In this document: positions 36,649 through 48,509 of the stretch, piece after piece
How positions within the stretch are numbered: the first letter of the stretch is position 1
Layout: each line of letters begins with the position of its first letter
Assembly: GCA_032164245.1 (NCBI GenBank)
Contig: JAVMKO010000002.1
Location: 93,199,340-93,263,339, forward strand
Direction of reading: 5' to 3'
Source of the DNA: Sternotherus odoratus
Taxonomy: Eukaryota; Chordata; Testudines; Kinosternidae
Length of the DNA stretch: 64,000 nt
Made by a program: the position numbers and the translations under genes
The notes under the pieces: generated by a model
The model's database searches: none
What the model was told of the DNA's origin: nothing
Seen by the model: the letters and a program-made list of their open reading frames with translations, nothing else

Positions 36649-38813
36649 TAATAGTGTAAGTAATTTGTTTATCATGTAAAGAGAAAACCAGCAGTAATAT
36701 GAGTACTACAAAGATAAATAGTGCTCGACTCTTTAATTATTTTAAAATAAATGTCTTTAAGTAGAAGTCATTGCCCAGATCTAGACCCACTGCTATCTGT
36801 TTCAAACCCCAAATACAACATGAGCTATACTGTGTTTTTCATTCTCCTCTTTCCAACAGAGATTTCAGGGATCAGAATATTTTCTTTCCTATCACTGATC
36901 CATGACCAATGCTAGAAAAAGTTCACTGGTCCTCTGAGCATTTACACTGGTCTCCTCAAATGTTCCTAACCCTTGAAGAGCACATAGTACTGTATTTTAA
37001 AAGCATGCTATTTTGATTACCAACTTGTGGGGGGAGGAGTTTTTCCCATTTCATTTGAAACATAATTCTAACAACAGATATTTTATGAAACGTTTGATAT
37101 CGTGAGAAACTCCAGATACCAGATTTCCAATAATACAGAGCATTCATTTCTGTTCACAGCAGCTCTTGAAGCAGCAGCCACTAACCCTTAGCAGAATTCA
37201 AGTGGGAATCCAGCAATACTACACTGAAATAGGAATGAAATATGTGATTTTAAAACCTAACATCTCATGATCTTCTAAGGCTTATAATAATAATTATATA
37301 CCACTGGGAATCTATAAATCAAAGCCTTCTGTCTCAGAAGGTGTGTGTGTTGTACCAGTCTTCTAATCTAAATGGTCCATGCTTCTTGATCCAGCAGTGA
37401 TTTTTAGCACTGGTCCAGATGCTGATTAGAGCAGGGCACAGATTTCATATCAGTATAATTTTCAAACCCTTCATACACAATGTTCCTCCTTATGGCAGTA
37501 TATGACATATGGGACAACATATGGCACAGTCTCTAAATTTTAAAGAATACCGCAAGGCCTCATATATAACATCCTTGTGTTTATGCTCATACTTCTTGTA
37601 AAAATGTACTCAAACCTTTATGTCTGGGCTTTATGTTCCTGTTTTCAAAGCACACATTTATTAACACTGATATGATCTGAAAGAAAAAATGTCAAGTAGC
37701 TGCAATTTGTTATAACTTAAAACTAATGAATTTCAGCAAGTGACATTTTCTATTAATAATGTTATTTATTAAAGTATTCTTGATACAGATTGGCTTTCTC
37801 TACTCAAAATTTACTGTTTTATGCCTTGAAATGAAAACTGCAGTAAGTGATCTGAAAAGTTGTCTAGTTTCACAGTAACTTCTTTGTGTATTTCTGTAAC
37901 CCATGCTGACTTGCTATGGTGATTTTTTTTAACAGAGCTACTCATTACTGTATCACAACATATATCCCTCAGTTTCCTGTAGCAGCAATATACTAGGGAA
38001 GTACTGCCCCTTTTTCCCCCGCACGGCAAAAAACACCAGTCTCAAAAAAATTGTACTAAAAACAACACTGGCCATTTCTATATTGGTTCTAATACATTGT
38101 ACTAGAATTAGCGCCAGCCCCTGAATAATGGCAGTGAACAAGGTACTCATTAGTTCCTCAAAACACTTTTCACAACCACTAACTCAGATTTATCTGAGCT
38201 GAGCAGGAGCCAACTGTTCTACATTCAAGCAAAAATGTCTGCTAGCCAGAGAACCAGGAAGAGATGCACAACAAACTGGTACTAAGGAATGCATAGAACT
38301 TTGAGCTTACTAATGGTAATGCCACGTGCACATGCACACACACACATACACATACATATCTTGTGCTCTAGCAACCTCATATACATGTTGAAAAACCAGA
38401 GGATGAAGACCAGAACCGTGAGGCTCCGCGTAAGGGAGAACAAAGGCCTATCAGTACCAAGAGAGAACAAAAGGGCTATCAGTACCTTATTATTCTTCAA
38501 GTTGGGTGATAGTGAGTGATGTGGATTATAGGACAGCGGGGACCAGGCTGGATCTCTTAACTCTTCATTTCCAGGCATTTTAGTGTATGGGGTTCTTCTA
38601 AAAGGAGTAAAACGTTTATAAAGAATGCAGACTTTTTGGGGGTATTAACAGGACTCCCATGAACACACTTGCAACTTGATATCTTCCTGACCAAATTTCT
38701 TTTGTTTTTTTACTCAGTTTTTACAGTGATTAATATTGGTCTGCTGAGAATTTTGGGAACTATAATTTTCCTATTGGGTCAAAAGGAAAACTTTAGTTAA
38801 AAATTTTAAAATG
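36649..38813. other. Intergenic, no gene seen
   Basis: AT-rich sequence with short frames only and a CA-rich run near 38335. No repeat family, exon or CpG island recognised. Confidence 0.55.
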
Positions 38814-38818
38814 AACAT

Positions 38819-39477
38819 TGTGACGGAGTAGGAATGCTCTGTGTGTGCCTCAGTTTCCCCTATGCATTTCTTGAGAGTCTGTGAAGGAATAGGGGCTGAT
38901 AGTGTTGCAAAGCACAGCCTCTCTACAGGTGTCCATACCTGAAGCTGTAATCTGACCCCAAGTGGGGGAGGGAGGTCACTTGACTTGGCTGAGCCAGGGG
39001 GGAGGAGAGGCTGGAGAGAGTGGTTTTGAGTTTGGGGTCTGCAGCTGGCTGGAGAGGGGGGTTTGAGTCGGAAGCGGGCTGGGGAGAAGGGAGGCAGGCC
39101 CAGACAGAGTCGGGCCTCCCTGTGCCCCAAAAATGGACCCAGCGGAGGGGTCGTGTTCGCTCTACCTAGATTACGTCCGTCATCGAATAAACCTCTTGTT
39201 TTATTGGCTGGCTGAGAGTCACGTCTGACTGTGGAATTGGGGTGCAGAATCCACGGGCTCCCTCAGGACCCCGCCCAGGCGGGCTTGCTGGGGGAAGCGC
39301 ACGGAGGGGCAGAAGGTGCTGAATGCTCCGAGGTCAGACCCAGGAAGCTTGAAGTGGGTACCCGTGAAGCTCCTACCCTTGGAAACAGGCTGTGTACGGA
39401 GAGGGGACACTTCACTTCACTTCACTGTCTGGCTTCCTAGGGAGCAGTTCCAGACCATCGCCGGGCACTCTGCGACA
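38819..39477 (+). mobile_element. Solo LTR of an endogenous retrovirus
   Basis: Starts tgtgacggagtagg and ends ctctgcgaca, flanked by aacat at 38814-38818 and 39478-39482. An AATAAA signal at about 39186 followed by U5-like sequence sets the + orientation. The GC-rich region upstream fits U3. At 659 bp, with a 5-bp duplication and no internal genes, it is a recombined solo LTR. It carries no viral coding sequence. Confidence 0.85.
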
Positions 39478-39482
39478 AACAT

Positions 39483-40063
39483 TTTCTCTAAAAAGTCACC
39501 AAAAAGGGAATGTTCTTTCTTTCTGAGGGTTTATCGGTGATGTTGAAATAGACACAAATATATTTAAAACTGTGAACAGGGAGGGAAATCAGAAATTGGA
39601 TACTTTATGTTCATATAATGCTAGGTGCTTTACGGAAGGTATGAAGACAAGAGCCCTACTCTAAAGAGTTGACAAAGACCATGCAAAACACTTACACATT
39701 GGCTTAACTTCACATCCCATGTCCCTATTTCAGCAAAGCATCCACATTTAGGAAAACTCCTCAGCATAAATGCCTTGCCAAAGAGGAATGGATTTAAGAC
39801 CATGCTTAAATGCATTCCTGAATATGATCCTGTGAGTAATTCCACTGATTCATATGCATAAGTCTTTGCAGGACAGGGGCCTTGTATACAAGCAAAACAA
39901 GAGAACTGAGAGGTGATGAATAAAGCAATCCAAATCAATGGTGAAGTTGAGCACACGCTGCACGTTTTTACTTTTTTTACTATATTATTTTTTAATAACA
40001 TATTTTGTAGTATCTTGCTATTGTAATTTAGTATACTTAACACTACTCAGCAGGGGTAGTGAC
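39483..40063. other. Intergenic, decayed repeats
   Basis: About 39600-39690 resembles the reverse complement of the tail seen at 5500-5625. About 39700-39890 contains palindromic-repeat relatives. A minus-strand frame of 137 codons across them has no recognisable domain and is probably a by-product. Confidence 0.45.
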
Positions 40064-40066
40064 TAA

Positions 40067-40175
40067 GGGCTTGTCCTCACTGGGGTGGAGTCCTCACTGG
40101 GGCAAGCTGGAGTTCCGGAGTCGACGGGGGAGCCCGGGGCGATCGATCCCGCGCCGCGCGAGTGAAGACCAGCCC
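40067..40175. mobile_element. Shortened Harbinger-like MITE
   Basis: Starts gggcttgtcctcactgggg and ends gtgaagaccagccc, with taa at 40064-40066 and 40176-40178. Same family as 45356-45643, but with most of the core deleted. Confidence 0.8.
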
Positions 40176-40177
40176 TA

Positions 40178-40240
40178 AGTTTGATAAGCCTATGGATAAG
40201 TTTGATAAGCCTAAGTTTGATAAGCCTGTGGATAAGTTAA
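40178..40240. repeat. Short tandem repeat
   Basis: About three imperfect units of agtttgataagcctatgga directly after the MITE target site. Confidence 0.7.
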
Positions 40241-41071
40241 AGTGTAATATAAACCTATTCAGAAATCATAAGTGTTATGATTTTCATTAAAAAATCAGCT
40301 GTCTTAAAAAAAGGCAAAGTAATAAAAAAGACTCAAATATATCGTTTCAGAATCTGAATGAACAAAATAGAAATCAGAATTATTTGATTCAGATTCACTG
40401 TGAAGCCCTAAAAAGTCAGCACAGAGGGTCATAATGCATTTTAAAATCTGTTTACATATTGCAAAATGTTGTACTCCTAACATTTCAGGCACAAACCTTG
40501 ATTTTACAGAGAAAAAAGGAAACATTTCATAACAGAGGTAAAAAAACTGAAATATCAAATGGTTGAATAGCTCCAAAGATCATGTTTTATCATTTTTATA
40601 TTATTAATGTTTGCTTCAGAACTCTGATTTTTCACTCTGTTTCACATTTACCACTATGTGGGGAGAAAGAACTCTACTTTATCAAGTAATTCCAACTAGG
40701 GGGAGGGGAGGAGGCCCATTTTAACTGCCATTTTACTCATATTAATTGTCATTACTATTTTTAAGTATTTGGGAGCTACTTAGATACCATCTCTGCCACC
40801 TTCATCACTGGAGTAAGATGTGCCTAAGTGGACTGGTGAATATGAGCAATGAAGGAGAATCGCTTCATCTAGTAAAATCAGCAAGATTTGTCTTGCATAC
40901 GACAAGTTCAGATGATGTGATAGTTGTCAGAAAAATGTAGCTTAGTGTATTTTTGCAGTGGATTAGCAATCCTCCGCTGTATATTTTTGTTTTTATATTT
41001 TAAATTCTTCCACTTTGGGGACAGTTTAATATTACTCATACTTTTCACTAAAAATGTAAATGAAAAACCTA

Positions 41072-41340
41072 ATCCAGTGGACAGGGCACTAGACTAGGGG
41101 TTAGGAGACATGAGTTATTTTCCTGGATCTGCTGCTATGTTATCTTGGGCAAGTCATTTCACCTCTCTGTGCCTGCTTCCTCTCCCAGCTTTGTCTTGTC
41201 TATTTAAACAATAGGCTCTTTAGGGCATCAGCTGCCTCTTGCTCTGTATATATACAAGGCCTAACACAATGGGTCTCTATTCTTGGCTAGGGCCTCCAGG
41301 CCCTACTGTAATACAAATAATAAACAACAACAAAAATAAC
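41072..41340 (+). mobile_element. MIR-like CORE-SINE
   Basis: A tRNA-like head (ggacagggcactagac) is followed by the MIR-type core ttgggcaagtcatttcacct with ctctgtgcctg, then a tail with cctaacacaatgggtct and an A/T-rich end (aataataaacaacaac). The full order head-core-tail is preserved, unlike the tail-only copy at 5500. Confidence 0.7.
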
Positions 41341-42423
41341 TACAGTACATGTAGTTTAAAATAACCTATACATGAAACAATTATTTTTCAAATAATCATA
41401 AAATTACAATCTATAGCTATTTAAGTATACAAAATTATTGACAAAGTCTGTAGAAAGAGAAAGTGGGCCAAATTCTCCTCTCACTTTAGGTTGCATAGGG
41501 TGTAAACGAAGGCAGAGTATGGCCTGATGGGCACAAGAGTGATTTTAAAAAAAACACGTTTATCTGAAATTAAAGATAATTTCTACTGAAAGATTGAGAA
41601 ATGTTATTGCAGGAACAAAAAATTACTCTGATTAATGCAGTCATACTGCATGTGATTCTTCTAGATGAACACAAAAGCTCCCTGCTGTAGAAAAGCCAGG
41701 CACCATCTGAAGAAGGTGGAAACCAACATCTTCTGGCATAGCTACAGAGCCCACTTCATCCTCAGGCCATATAGCTTTATTTTTAAGTGGGAGTTGATGT
41801 TGATGGAAAGAAGGTTTTTTGAGGTGAGGAATAAGTTCCATGCCAAAGAATGTGATCTGTTTGGTTAATTCAGAGTATTGTAAACATCTTTACCCTGTGT
41901 TGTAATAAGCAAATGTATGCAAGACATACATAGGCTTAGTTAGCTAACTGCAGTCAAGCACTCTGGGTAATCTCAGACTGCTAACTGAAAATAGCTAATA
42001 AGCCTCAAATGTGAGAAATGCAACTCATGGGAAAAATAAGGGAGTATTATATTCGAGCACTCCTATACTAACTGAGATAAGACACCCGGTGTTGATGTGT
42101 GCAAAATAGACTGACCTCCAGAAGTAAGCCTTGATAATGTTACTATTATAGGCTAAAAGTGAGAAATCTGGTGCGCAGGCTCGGCACTGCGGCAAATTAG
42201 AACCAATGAATATGTTTCTGATGTAACCTTCCGGTTTCCACATAGTTTTAACCATGTACGGGTATAAATGAATAATCAATGAGCCACATGAATATGTATA
42301 TCTGTATGTTATAAAAGCTTCCAATTTCTGATATTGGGGGTTGTTCTATTTTCTAATGAGCAACCTTCAGCGCGCTGAATAAAAGCTTAAGTTAAGATAA
42401 CCTTACCCCTGTCCAGTGAAGTA

Positions 42424-42831
42424 CAGTAAAACCTCGATTTAATGGACTAATTCGGGCGAGGGGGTGTCCGTTAAATCAGAAAGTCCGTTATTTAATTTAA
42501 AAAAAAACAAACAGCTGTCGGAGCAGCAGCCCGCCCGCCACAGGGCCGGGGCGGCAGCTCCGCAGCCCGCCTGCTGCCGGGACCCGGGCGGCAGCCGGGA
42601 ACAGTCAGCCAGCCCGCCCCGGTCCCGGCTGCTGGGACCCGGGCGGCAGCCGGGAGCCGGCAGCCAGCCCGCCTGCTGTCTGGACCCGGGCGGCAGCCGG
42701 GAGCCGGCAGCCAGCCCTCGACAAATGGATTTCAGATGCATCAGACTTGCTTAGAAATTTTGTCCGTTGCATCCGAAGTCCGTTAAATCAAGGTCCGTTA
42801 AATCAAGGTCCGTTAAATCAAGGGTTTACTG
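42424..42831 (+). mobile_element. Tigger/pogo-like non-autonomous element
   Basis: Starts cagtaaaacctcgattta and ends aatcaagggtttactg, with TA at 42422-42423 and 42832-42833. The core (about 42560-42720) is a GC-rich tandem array; three direct copies of tccgttaaatcaagg lie just before the right end. It provides the reference orientation for 12481-13119. No transposase. Confidence 0.9.
42560..42720. repeat. GC-rich minisatellite inside Tigger
   Basis: Units of about 60 bp built on gacccgggcggcagccggga and gccagcccgcctgctg, repeated about three times. Equivalent to the array at 12595-12850 read on the other strand. Confidence 0.8.
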
Positions 42832-42998
42832 TAATATCGGGGCAAAGCAGCTGGATAGGATCTTTTTCTTCTGAAAGAGGGCCCTGTTAAGTCCTCTTAC
42901 CACAAGAGAAAGTATTTTATTTTAGAAGAGTCAGAATTTCTTAAAGTGGCATAAATTTAAATTTCTTGCAGTTTATTTAATGGCTCTCAAAGCTGACA

Positions 42999-43401
42999 AT
43001 GGCTGTGCCTAATTCCAGAAGATTAAGGCTGGATTCAAATAGAATGCCAAAAGACAATAACATTATGTCCACCTGCATCAAGAATACGAAGGATATTGAG
43101 GTAGTGCTAATGCATACTGACTTTGAAACGTACAAAACGTTTATAGTTGTGTGGGTTCTGGCCATGGAGGCTTCACAGTTTTCCCCAGATCAGCAGGCAT
43201 GGAACTTAATCACAGTGTCAGAGAGGAAAAGTGTTTCCCTTTACCACACCATCAAATGCATTTGGGATTCCCTCATCTATGCACTACTGTCACTATTCAA
43301 AAAAATACCTGCAGAACAGCCTCCCCAAATGATCACCTTTGATGACCTCAGTGATATCAACACCAGGAAAAAGAGTCTCCTGAGGCTGACAGCAAGTTAG
43401 C
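42999..43401 (+). other. Unidentified ORF, 133 codons
   Basis: The open frame starts at ATG and has ordinary amino-acid composition, without the Pro/Gly bias of the GC-rich repeat frames. It includes KNTKDIEVVLMHTDFETYK, a hydrophobic segment and a C-terminal FDDLSDINTRKKSLL. I do not recognise a family. The flanks are AT-rich and non-repetitive, between a Tigger element and a CR1 remnant. It may be a captured gene fragment, an exon of an unknown transcript or an old mobile-element ORF. Whether it is expressed cannot be judged. The frame is closed by a stop and the flanks show no clear acceptor or donor. Confidence 0.3.
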
Positions 43402-43664
43402 TAATGACTAGCCAAGGACATTCTTAAAGTGCTTTCAAAGTATTTAAAAAGTGTGTAATGATATTCAAGGGTTTATTGCTCCTGAATGAATAGAGGAGGA
43501 TTCTCTGTGTCAGGAAAACATGTCCTTAATTTTTTATTTTTAATAATGAAATATATATTTTCTGTGTTTTCCAGGTGAGAACAGCCCATTGTTTCTCAGT
43601 CTGCAGACAGAAATTGCAGTTAATCCAGTTTTTCTTTGATTTCCCTAATAGATATAAAGTTCAG

Positions 43665-43856
43665 TGAACACAGAGTACAACTATTCCATCAGGCAGGAAG
43701 GGTCTTATGAAGAAGTGTACAATGACTGCATTTCCAAGCTAATGTTTTTGTACAGAGCTCATAGCAATGACAAAGATGGTTCCATCACTAGGCCCATTTT
43801 TCAGATGAATTATTTGGCCGGAAGAAGAGCCACGGTCTGTGATCTTCTGTGCCAAG
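43665..43856 (+). other. Unidentified exon-like ORF
   Basis: The open stretch lies between a possible acceptor (agttcag before 43665) and a good donor (caa/gtaagg at 43856). The translation includes NTEYNYSIRQEGSYEEVYND and GSITRPIFQMNYLAGRR. It could be a second exon of the same unknown gene as 42999-43401, or a remnant of an old element. It has no ATG of its own at the start. No family recognised. Confidence 0.3.
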
Positions 43857-43925
43857 TAAGGTCACATATCTTGTTTTCTAAATAGAGTATATATTAGATT
43901 CTCCTTTAAAAAAGAAAAAAATAAA

Positions 43926-44870
43926 CCGGCGGGAAGTTACTAGTAGAGTTTCTCAGGGATTGCTTTTGGGACTAATCTTACTTAATATTTCCTTTAATGA
44001 CATTTGCACAAAAAATAGGTGTGTGCTCATGAAATGTGCTGATGTCACAAAGCTGGAAGGCATTATCTACTCAGAGAAGGATTGAAATATTATACAGGAA
44101 GAACTGGATGACCTAGAGAAATGGAATAATAGAAATGGGATAAAATGTAATGGTACAATATTCAAGGTCATGCACCTAGGGACTAATAACATTTTTGCTA
44201 TAAACTGGGAATTTATTAATTGGAAACGACAGCGGAAGAGCGTGACCTGGATGTATTAGTCGAACACAAGATACCTGTGAGCCACCACTGTAATGTCACT
44301 ATAAAAAGAGAAAATGTGATCCTAGGAGGTATCATCAGAGGTATTTCCAAAAGAGATAAGGAAGTATTACTACCATTGTACAGGCACTGGTAAAACCTCA
44401 TCTGGAATTTTGTGTTCTGGTGACCCATGTTCAAGAGAGATTATTTCACATTGGAACAGAGACAGAGTACAAGGATGATCAGGGGAATGGAAATCTTACA
44501 AGAAGAGACTAAAAGAGCTTGGCTTGTTTAGTCTACCAAACTGAAAGTTGAGAGGGGATATGATTGCTCTCTTCAAATACATCTGGAGAATAAACACCAG
44601 GAATGGAGAAAAGCTATTGAACTTTAAGGACAATATTCACACAAGAACAAATAGAAATTGGAAATGAATCTATATAAACTGGAAATTAGAAGAAGGTTTC
44701 TAACCATCAGAGGAATGAGGTTCTTGAACAGCCTCCAAATAGGCATAGTGGCGGCAAACAACCTAACTAGTTTTAAAATGGATCCTGATAAATTTTCCAA
44801 CAGGATTATATGGCAGGGTTGCTTGTGATAGTAGGAAACCCTTTCTAGTCCTATATCGGTTCTTAACTGG
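43926..44870 (+). pseudogene. CR1 LINE ORF2 C-terminal remnant
   Basis: The translation retains the reverse-transcriptase blocks in order: a decayed SVPQG-like RVSQGLLLGLILLNISFNDI, an active-site region read as KCADVTKLEG where the catalytic motif is normally FADD, then DDLEKWNNRNGIK, KVMHLGTNN, and further on KKRLKELGLFSL. Several frameshifts and stops separate the blocks. Loss of one Asp and the stops mean no activity. The right part (from about 44590) is the 3' tail. It ends about 55 bp before the PLE at 44925. Confidence 0.85.
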
Positions 44871-44924
44871 CACCATCACTGTGGTATCTGAGCACTTCTT
44901 AAACACAAACTAGTACAGAACAGG

Positions 44925-45899
44925 TTCAAGAATAGCAGCCATGTTAGTCTGTATCCGTAAAGAAAACGAGGAATACTTGTAGCACCTTAGAGACTAACCA
45001 GTTTATTTCAGTATAAGCTTTCGTGGGCTATAGCCCACTTCATCGGATGCATAGAATGGAACAGACAGAAGTAAGATGCATTTATACACACAGAAAGCAA
45101 AAAAAAGTTGTAAATTACCATACCCATCTAACTTGGATGGGTCATTATCAGCAGGGGGGAAAAATGTCAATTTTAAAACAGAAAAATTTCCATAACAGAC
45201 TTCAATGAGAAGCTGATGAACTGGAATTAATTTGCAAATTGTACACTGTCAACCAAGGGTTAAACAGGGACGTTGAGTGGCTTTGTCATTTTACTAATTG
45301 AATGCATTTTCCTAGTTAAATCTCTTTTACAGATTCTTATCAACTGTTAGACATAGGGCTTGTCTTCACTAAAGCGGGGAGGGATCGATCTTTTGGCGAT
45401 CAATTTATCGCGTCTCATCAAGACGCAATCAATCGATCGCCAGCGGCACCCCCGTCGACTCCGGAACTCCAGCTCACCAAAAGGCGCAAGCTGGAGTCAA
45501 CTGGGGAGCATGCCAACGCCCACCGCCGCTGTGAGGACGGCAGGTAAGTTGGGCTATAGATACGCCGAATTCAGCTACGTTATTAACATAGCTGAATTTG
45601 CGTATCTACAGCCAATCTCCCCCTCCCAGTGAAGACCAGCCCCTTGACAGATCCACTAAATTTTCACTACAAAAGGTTTTTTTTCTTCTGCGGATAATGG
45701 CCCACGCAAATTAAACAGCCTCTTAGAATTGGTATGGTTATTTACAGCTTTTTTTTGCTTTCTGTGTGTATAAATGCGTCTTACTTCTGTTTGTTCCATT
45801 CTATGCATCCAATGAAGTGGGCTATAGCTCACGAACGCTTATGCTGAAATAAACTGGTTAGTCTCTAAGGTGCTAAAAGTATTCCTCATTTTTTTAAAA
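44925..45899 (+). mobile_element. PLE with inverted arms and 11-bp TSD
   Basis: Flanked by perfect duplications tacagaacagg at 44914-44924 and 45900-45910. The left arm (about 44950-45107) is the PLE 3' UTR on the minus strand; the right arm (about 45748-45895) is the same UTR on the plus strand, including gctttctgtgtgtataaatg and ttagtctctaaggtgct. Between them is a short piece collinear with the end of the GIY-YIG region at 25820-25930 (ctgatgaactggaattaatt), cut by a MITE at 45356-45643. The arrangement fits a 5'-inverted retroelement insertion. Confidence 0.85.
45356..45643. mobile_element. Harbinger-like MITE nested in PLE
   Basis: Starts gggcttgtcttcactaaag and ends agtgaagaccagcccc. 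The core has tcgatc words, and a left-of-centre palindrome around tcgcgtctcatcaagacgc. Longest copy of the family here. The 3-bp duplication is not clear in this copy. Confidence 0.75.
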
Positions 45900-45910
45900 T
45901 ACAGAACAGG

Positions 45911-47399
45911 AACCAAAAAGTGGATCTGATTTCTAAGACTTTGAACAATATGACTTTATCTCACAATCCAGGTCCCTGGAGACACACCATAATATCCTTG
46001 GGGATGCTGATCCACTGTTTGAGAAACTCTACCGCTTGCAGAATACAGAGAGGCCCATGGGGCAACTAGATATCAGAAATTTGCGAAGCTTTTGAGGTGT
46101 GGCAGGTACCAAAGCAAATTTGGCCCTCCTAATATTCAAGTACTTCTCTATTCTAGGATCTTATAATAATTCTCCAAGAACCTCTTATATTTTAAGAGTC
46201 CATCTCATCTTGATTTGCTAGATGTGGATTTGCCAAGGCTTTTTTTCTTCAGACAAAAATATATATAATAGTTTCCCTAAAGCTTTTAGTCCTGCCATAT
46301 CAGAGTTTCTATTGAAGAAACATATTCAGAAAAGAATGCTTGTAGCTTTTAGCCACACAAAACAATATTGTGTTTTTTTTGTCCCCATTAAAAACATGTG
46401 CTACATGTGTACTCACAATTATGTAAGTCCCAGACGACCAAAGTGGAGAACCAGTCGACTCATGGATTACTCAATTTGCACATAAATCTTATAATAAAAT
46501 AATGTCAAGAGTCTGGCTTAAACTGACAAAATCCAGAAAATATGACTGAAGCTCTGGGCCAGATTCTGCTCTCAGTTACATCAGTGTAAATCCAGAGTTA
46601 TTCCACTGAAACCAATGGAGTTACAGTATTTCAGATTTATACCATGGTAAGTGAGAACAGAATTTATCTAACTACCCTTCGCTTACTTCACTGACTCTAA
46701 GTACTGCAATGGTTATCAAACAATGGATAACTTTACATAATATATTAAAAGCAAAATCATAGGTAAAATACAAAAAGGTAAGTTAAGGACACTGTTTTGG
46801 CTTCTTTACCAAACCATTAAAATTACTTTAATATGTGTGAGTGAACATAGATCCATTAGGAAACCGCACTAATTAAAAAAAAAGTTTCAGATGAAAATTT
46901 ATATGACAGGCCATGACATTACTAAAGAAGCATGTACACTCTATCATATATAGGTATTATATACATACTATATGCCTTTACACAATCTTAGCAAGCATTT
47001 AGTATTCAGAATATTGAGACTAAGAGGATGTAACATCTGTCACCATCTATTTTTATGTATTTCTGAATGCACATGAAAAGCCCAGTCCTGCAAAATCATT
47101 GGAACTAGTCATAACATATGTATGATTAGATGAGGTATGAGGTGGAGCTGTCAAATGGTATTGTAAGCCTGTAGGAGAGGTGAAACAATGGAACCCAAAA
47201 TGATAAAATGTCATTTTATGCACAGTTCCAGACACACTGCAACATGACTTATGACTGGAGTTTAAGTTAATTTCAGTATCTTAATATGATGTTTATTGGT
47301 TAACAACTATATATTAAAAAAATGGATTGCTATCTGGCCACCCTATAATTAGATCACCTTAGACAGATGGTTTGGTCCTTGCTGTTCACTATTTTTCAA
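45911..47399. other. Intergenic; one palindromic MITE
   Basis: About 46556-46665 is a quasi-palindrome, starting gggccagattctgctctc and ending with a mirrored gtaagtgagaacagaattt; related halves occur near 9378 and 41464. The rest shows no exon or recognised repeat. Confidence 0.5.
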
Positions 47400-48107
47400 A
47401 TATGGAACACTTAGATAACATGTGGACTGAAACAGGCACCATTACCAGCACAACTGACAAGCATTGCTTCATACCTGTGCACGCAATTTGTGATGCCCTT
47501 ACTCCTGATTACTGTAACATACTTCCTGCTGACACTCATTAACGGCATTTGACTCTGTGTCATCCCTATTTGGTACTGGGGAAAAAATGTGTTTAATCTT
47601 GTCACAATAAAGGAAATTTACCTCTTTAGAGATCTTGTCAAATTGGGAGAGGGTAACTGACAAACTGCAATTTCTCGAGCAAGGAAGTTGGTAGCAGTGC
47701 CGTATGCCCAGAATGAGAAAAAACAGAACCCTACAGAAACCCGAATTGCTTGCATATCAATCTATCAAAAAGGACAAGACAGTGAGCAAACACCCACCGC
47801 ATGAGGACAGTTTTGAAGAGCATGTCAAAAGAGTATCTTAGCAAACAAAGATTTGGATGTTCTTGCCATAGGTAAGCCAGATATTGGATCACCATTGCAA
47901 CATGGATGGAAAAATGTGGATGACGAGCTACTTCCTGTATTCTTCAAGGGCCCAATGGCCTCTGAGCCTCTACAAGACCTTATTTGTGCCTCTGCGGGTA
48001 GGGATCACTGCGCAATCAACTGTTGCTGTAGTCAGTTCAATCTTCTCTGCACAGAACAGTGTGCATGTCAAGGCAATGAAGACTGTGATAAACCCATGCG
48101 TTCTTAA
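47400..48107 (+). pseudogene. Decayed copy of a Cys-rich multicopy protein family
   Basis: Reading across frames, the + strand gives, in order, HCFIPVHAICDAL, then a degenerate TAFDSVSSLFGTGEK where family members read H-A-L-T-G-C-D-S followed by a Gly/Lys turn, then EEHVKRVS, then PLQHGWKNVDDELLPVF, and finally a Cys-rich tail with INCCCSQFNLLCTEQCACQG and NEDCDKP. I know this order from a large uncharacterised family abundant in arthropods, cnidarians and fishes, usually multicopy and probably transposon-associated. The tail resembles C.C(6)NL.CT..C.C zinc-binding patterns. Frameshifts and in-frame stops (for example after HVKRVS) show the gene is dead. Its function is unknown; a nuclease-like upstream domain is only an inference. 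Confidence 0.55.
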
Positions 48108-48220
48108 CAGCGATCATAAGGATGAACTGATTATAATGATATTGACTAGCAATGTTACCAGAACTAATACATTCAATTATACCAATACAAATGTATTATT
48201 TAATTTTGTTTTAGCCTTTA

Positions 48221-48507
48221 CAGTAGACTCTCGGTTATCCAGGATGATAAGGAAAAAATTAATTCTGGTTAATAAAATCCCGGATAATCACCATCCATAG
48301 GAAATGTGGGGGAGACGGGTTGGCTCACCAGCCACCCTGCACTGGGGGGAGGGGGTGTTGATTCACTGGCTGCCCTGTGCCCTGGTGGGAGGGGTTTTTG
48401 TGTGTGTGATTGGGGTGGCAGCAAAGCCAGAGCCGGCCCTGCGAGTTGCGCATATTTTTTTTTGACATCCTGGTTAATCCACATCCTGGTTAATCGAGAG
48501 TCTACTG
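48221..48507. mobile_element. Tigger-like MITE
   Basis: Starts cagtagactctcggttatcc and ends ttaatcgagagtctactg, flanked by TA at 48219-48220 and 48508-48509. A second copy of the subterminal tcctggttaatc precedes the right end. Non-coding core with a GC-rich centre. Confidence 0.9.
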
Positions 48508-48509
48508 TA

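Noticed and set aside
38771..39440. Frames of 63-119 codons over the solo LTR
   Set aside because: They cross the U3 and U5 regions of an LTR with a clear TSD; no retroviral protein motifs.
39630..40043. 137-codon minus-strand ORF with several Cys, considered as a RING-type (RNF144B) exon
   Set aside because: Cys spacing does not fit a RING finger, and the segment is made of palindromic repeat relatives.
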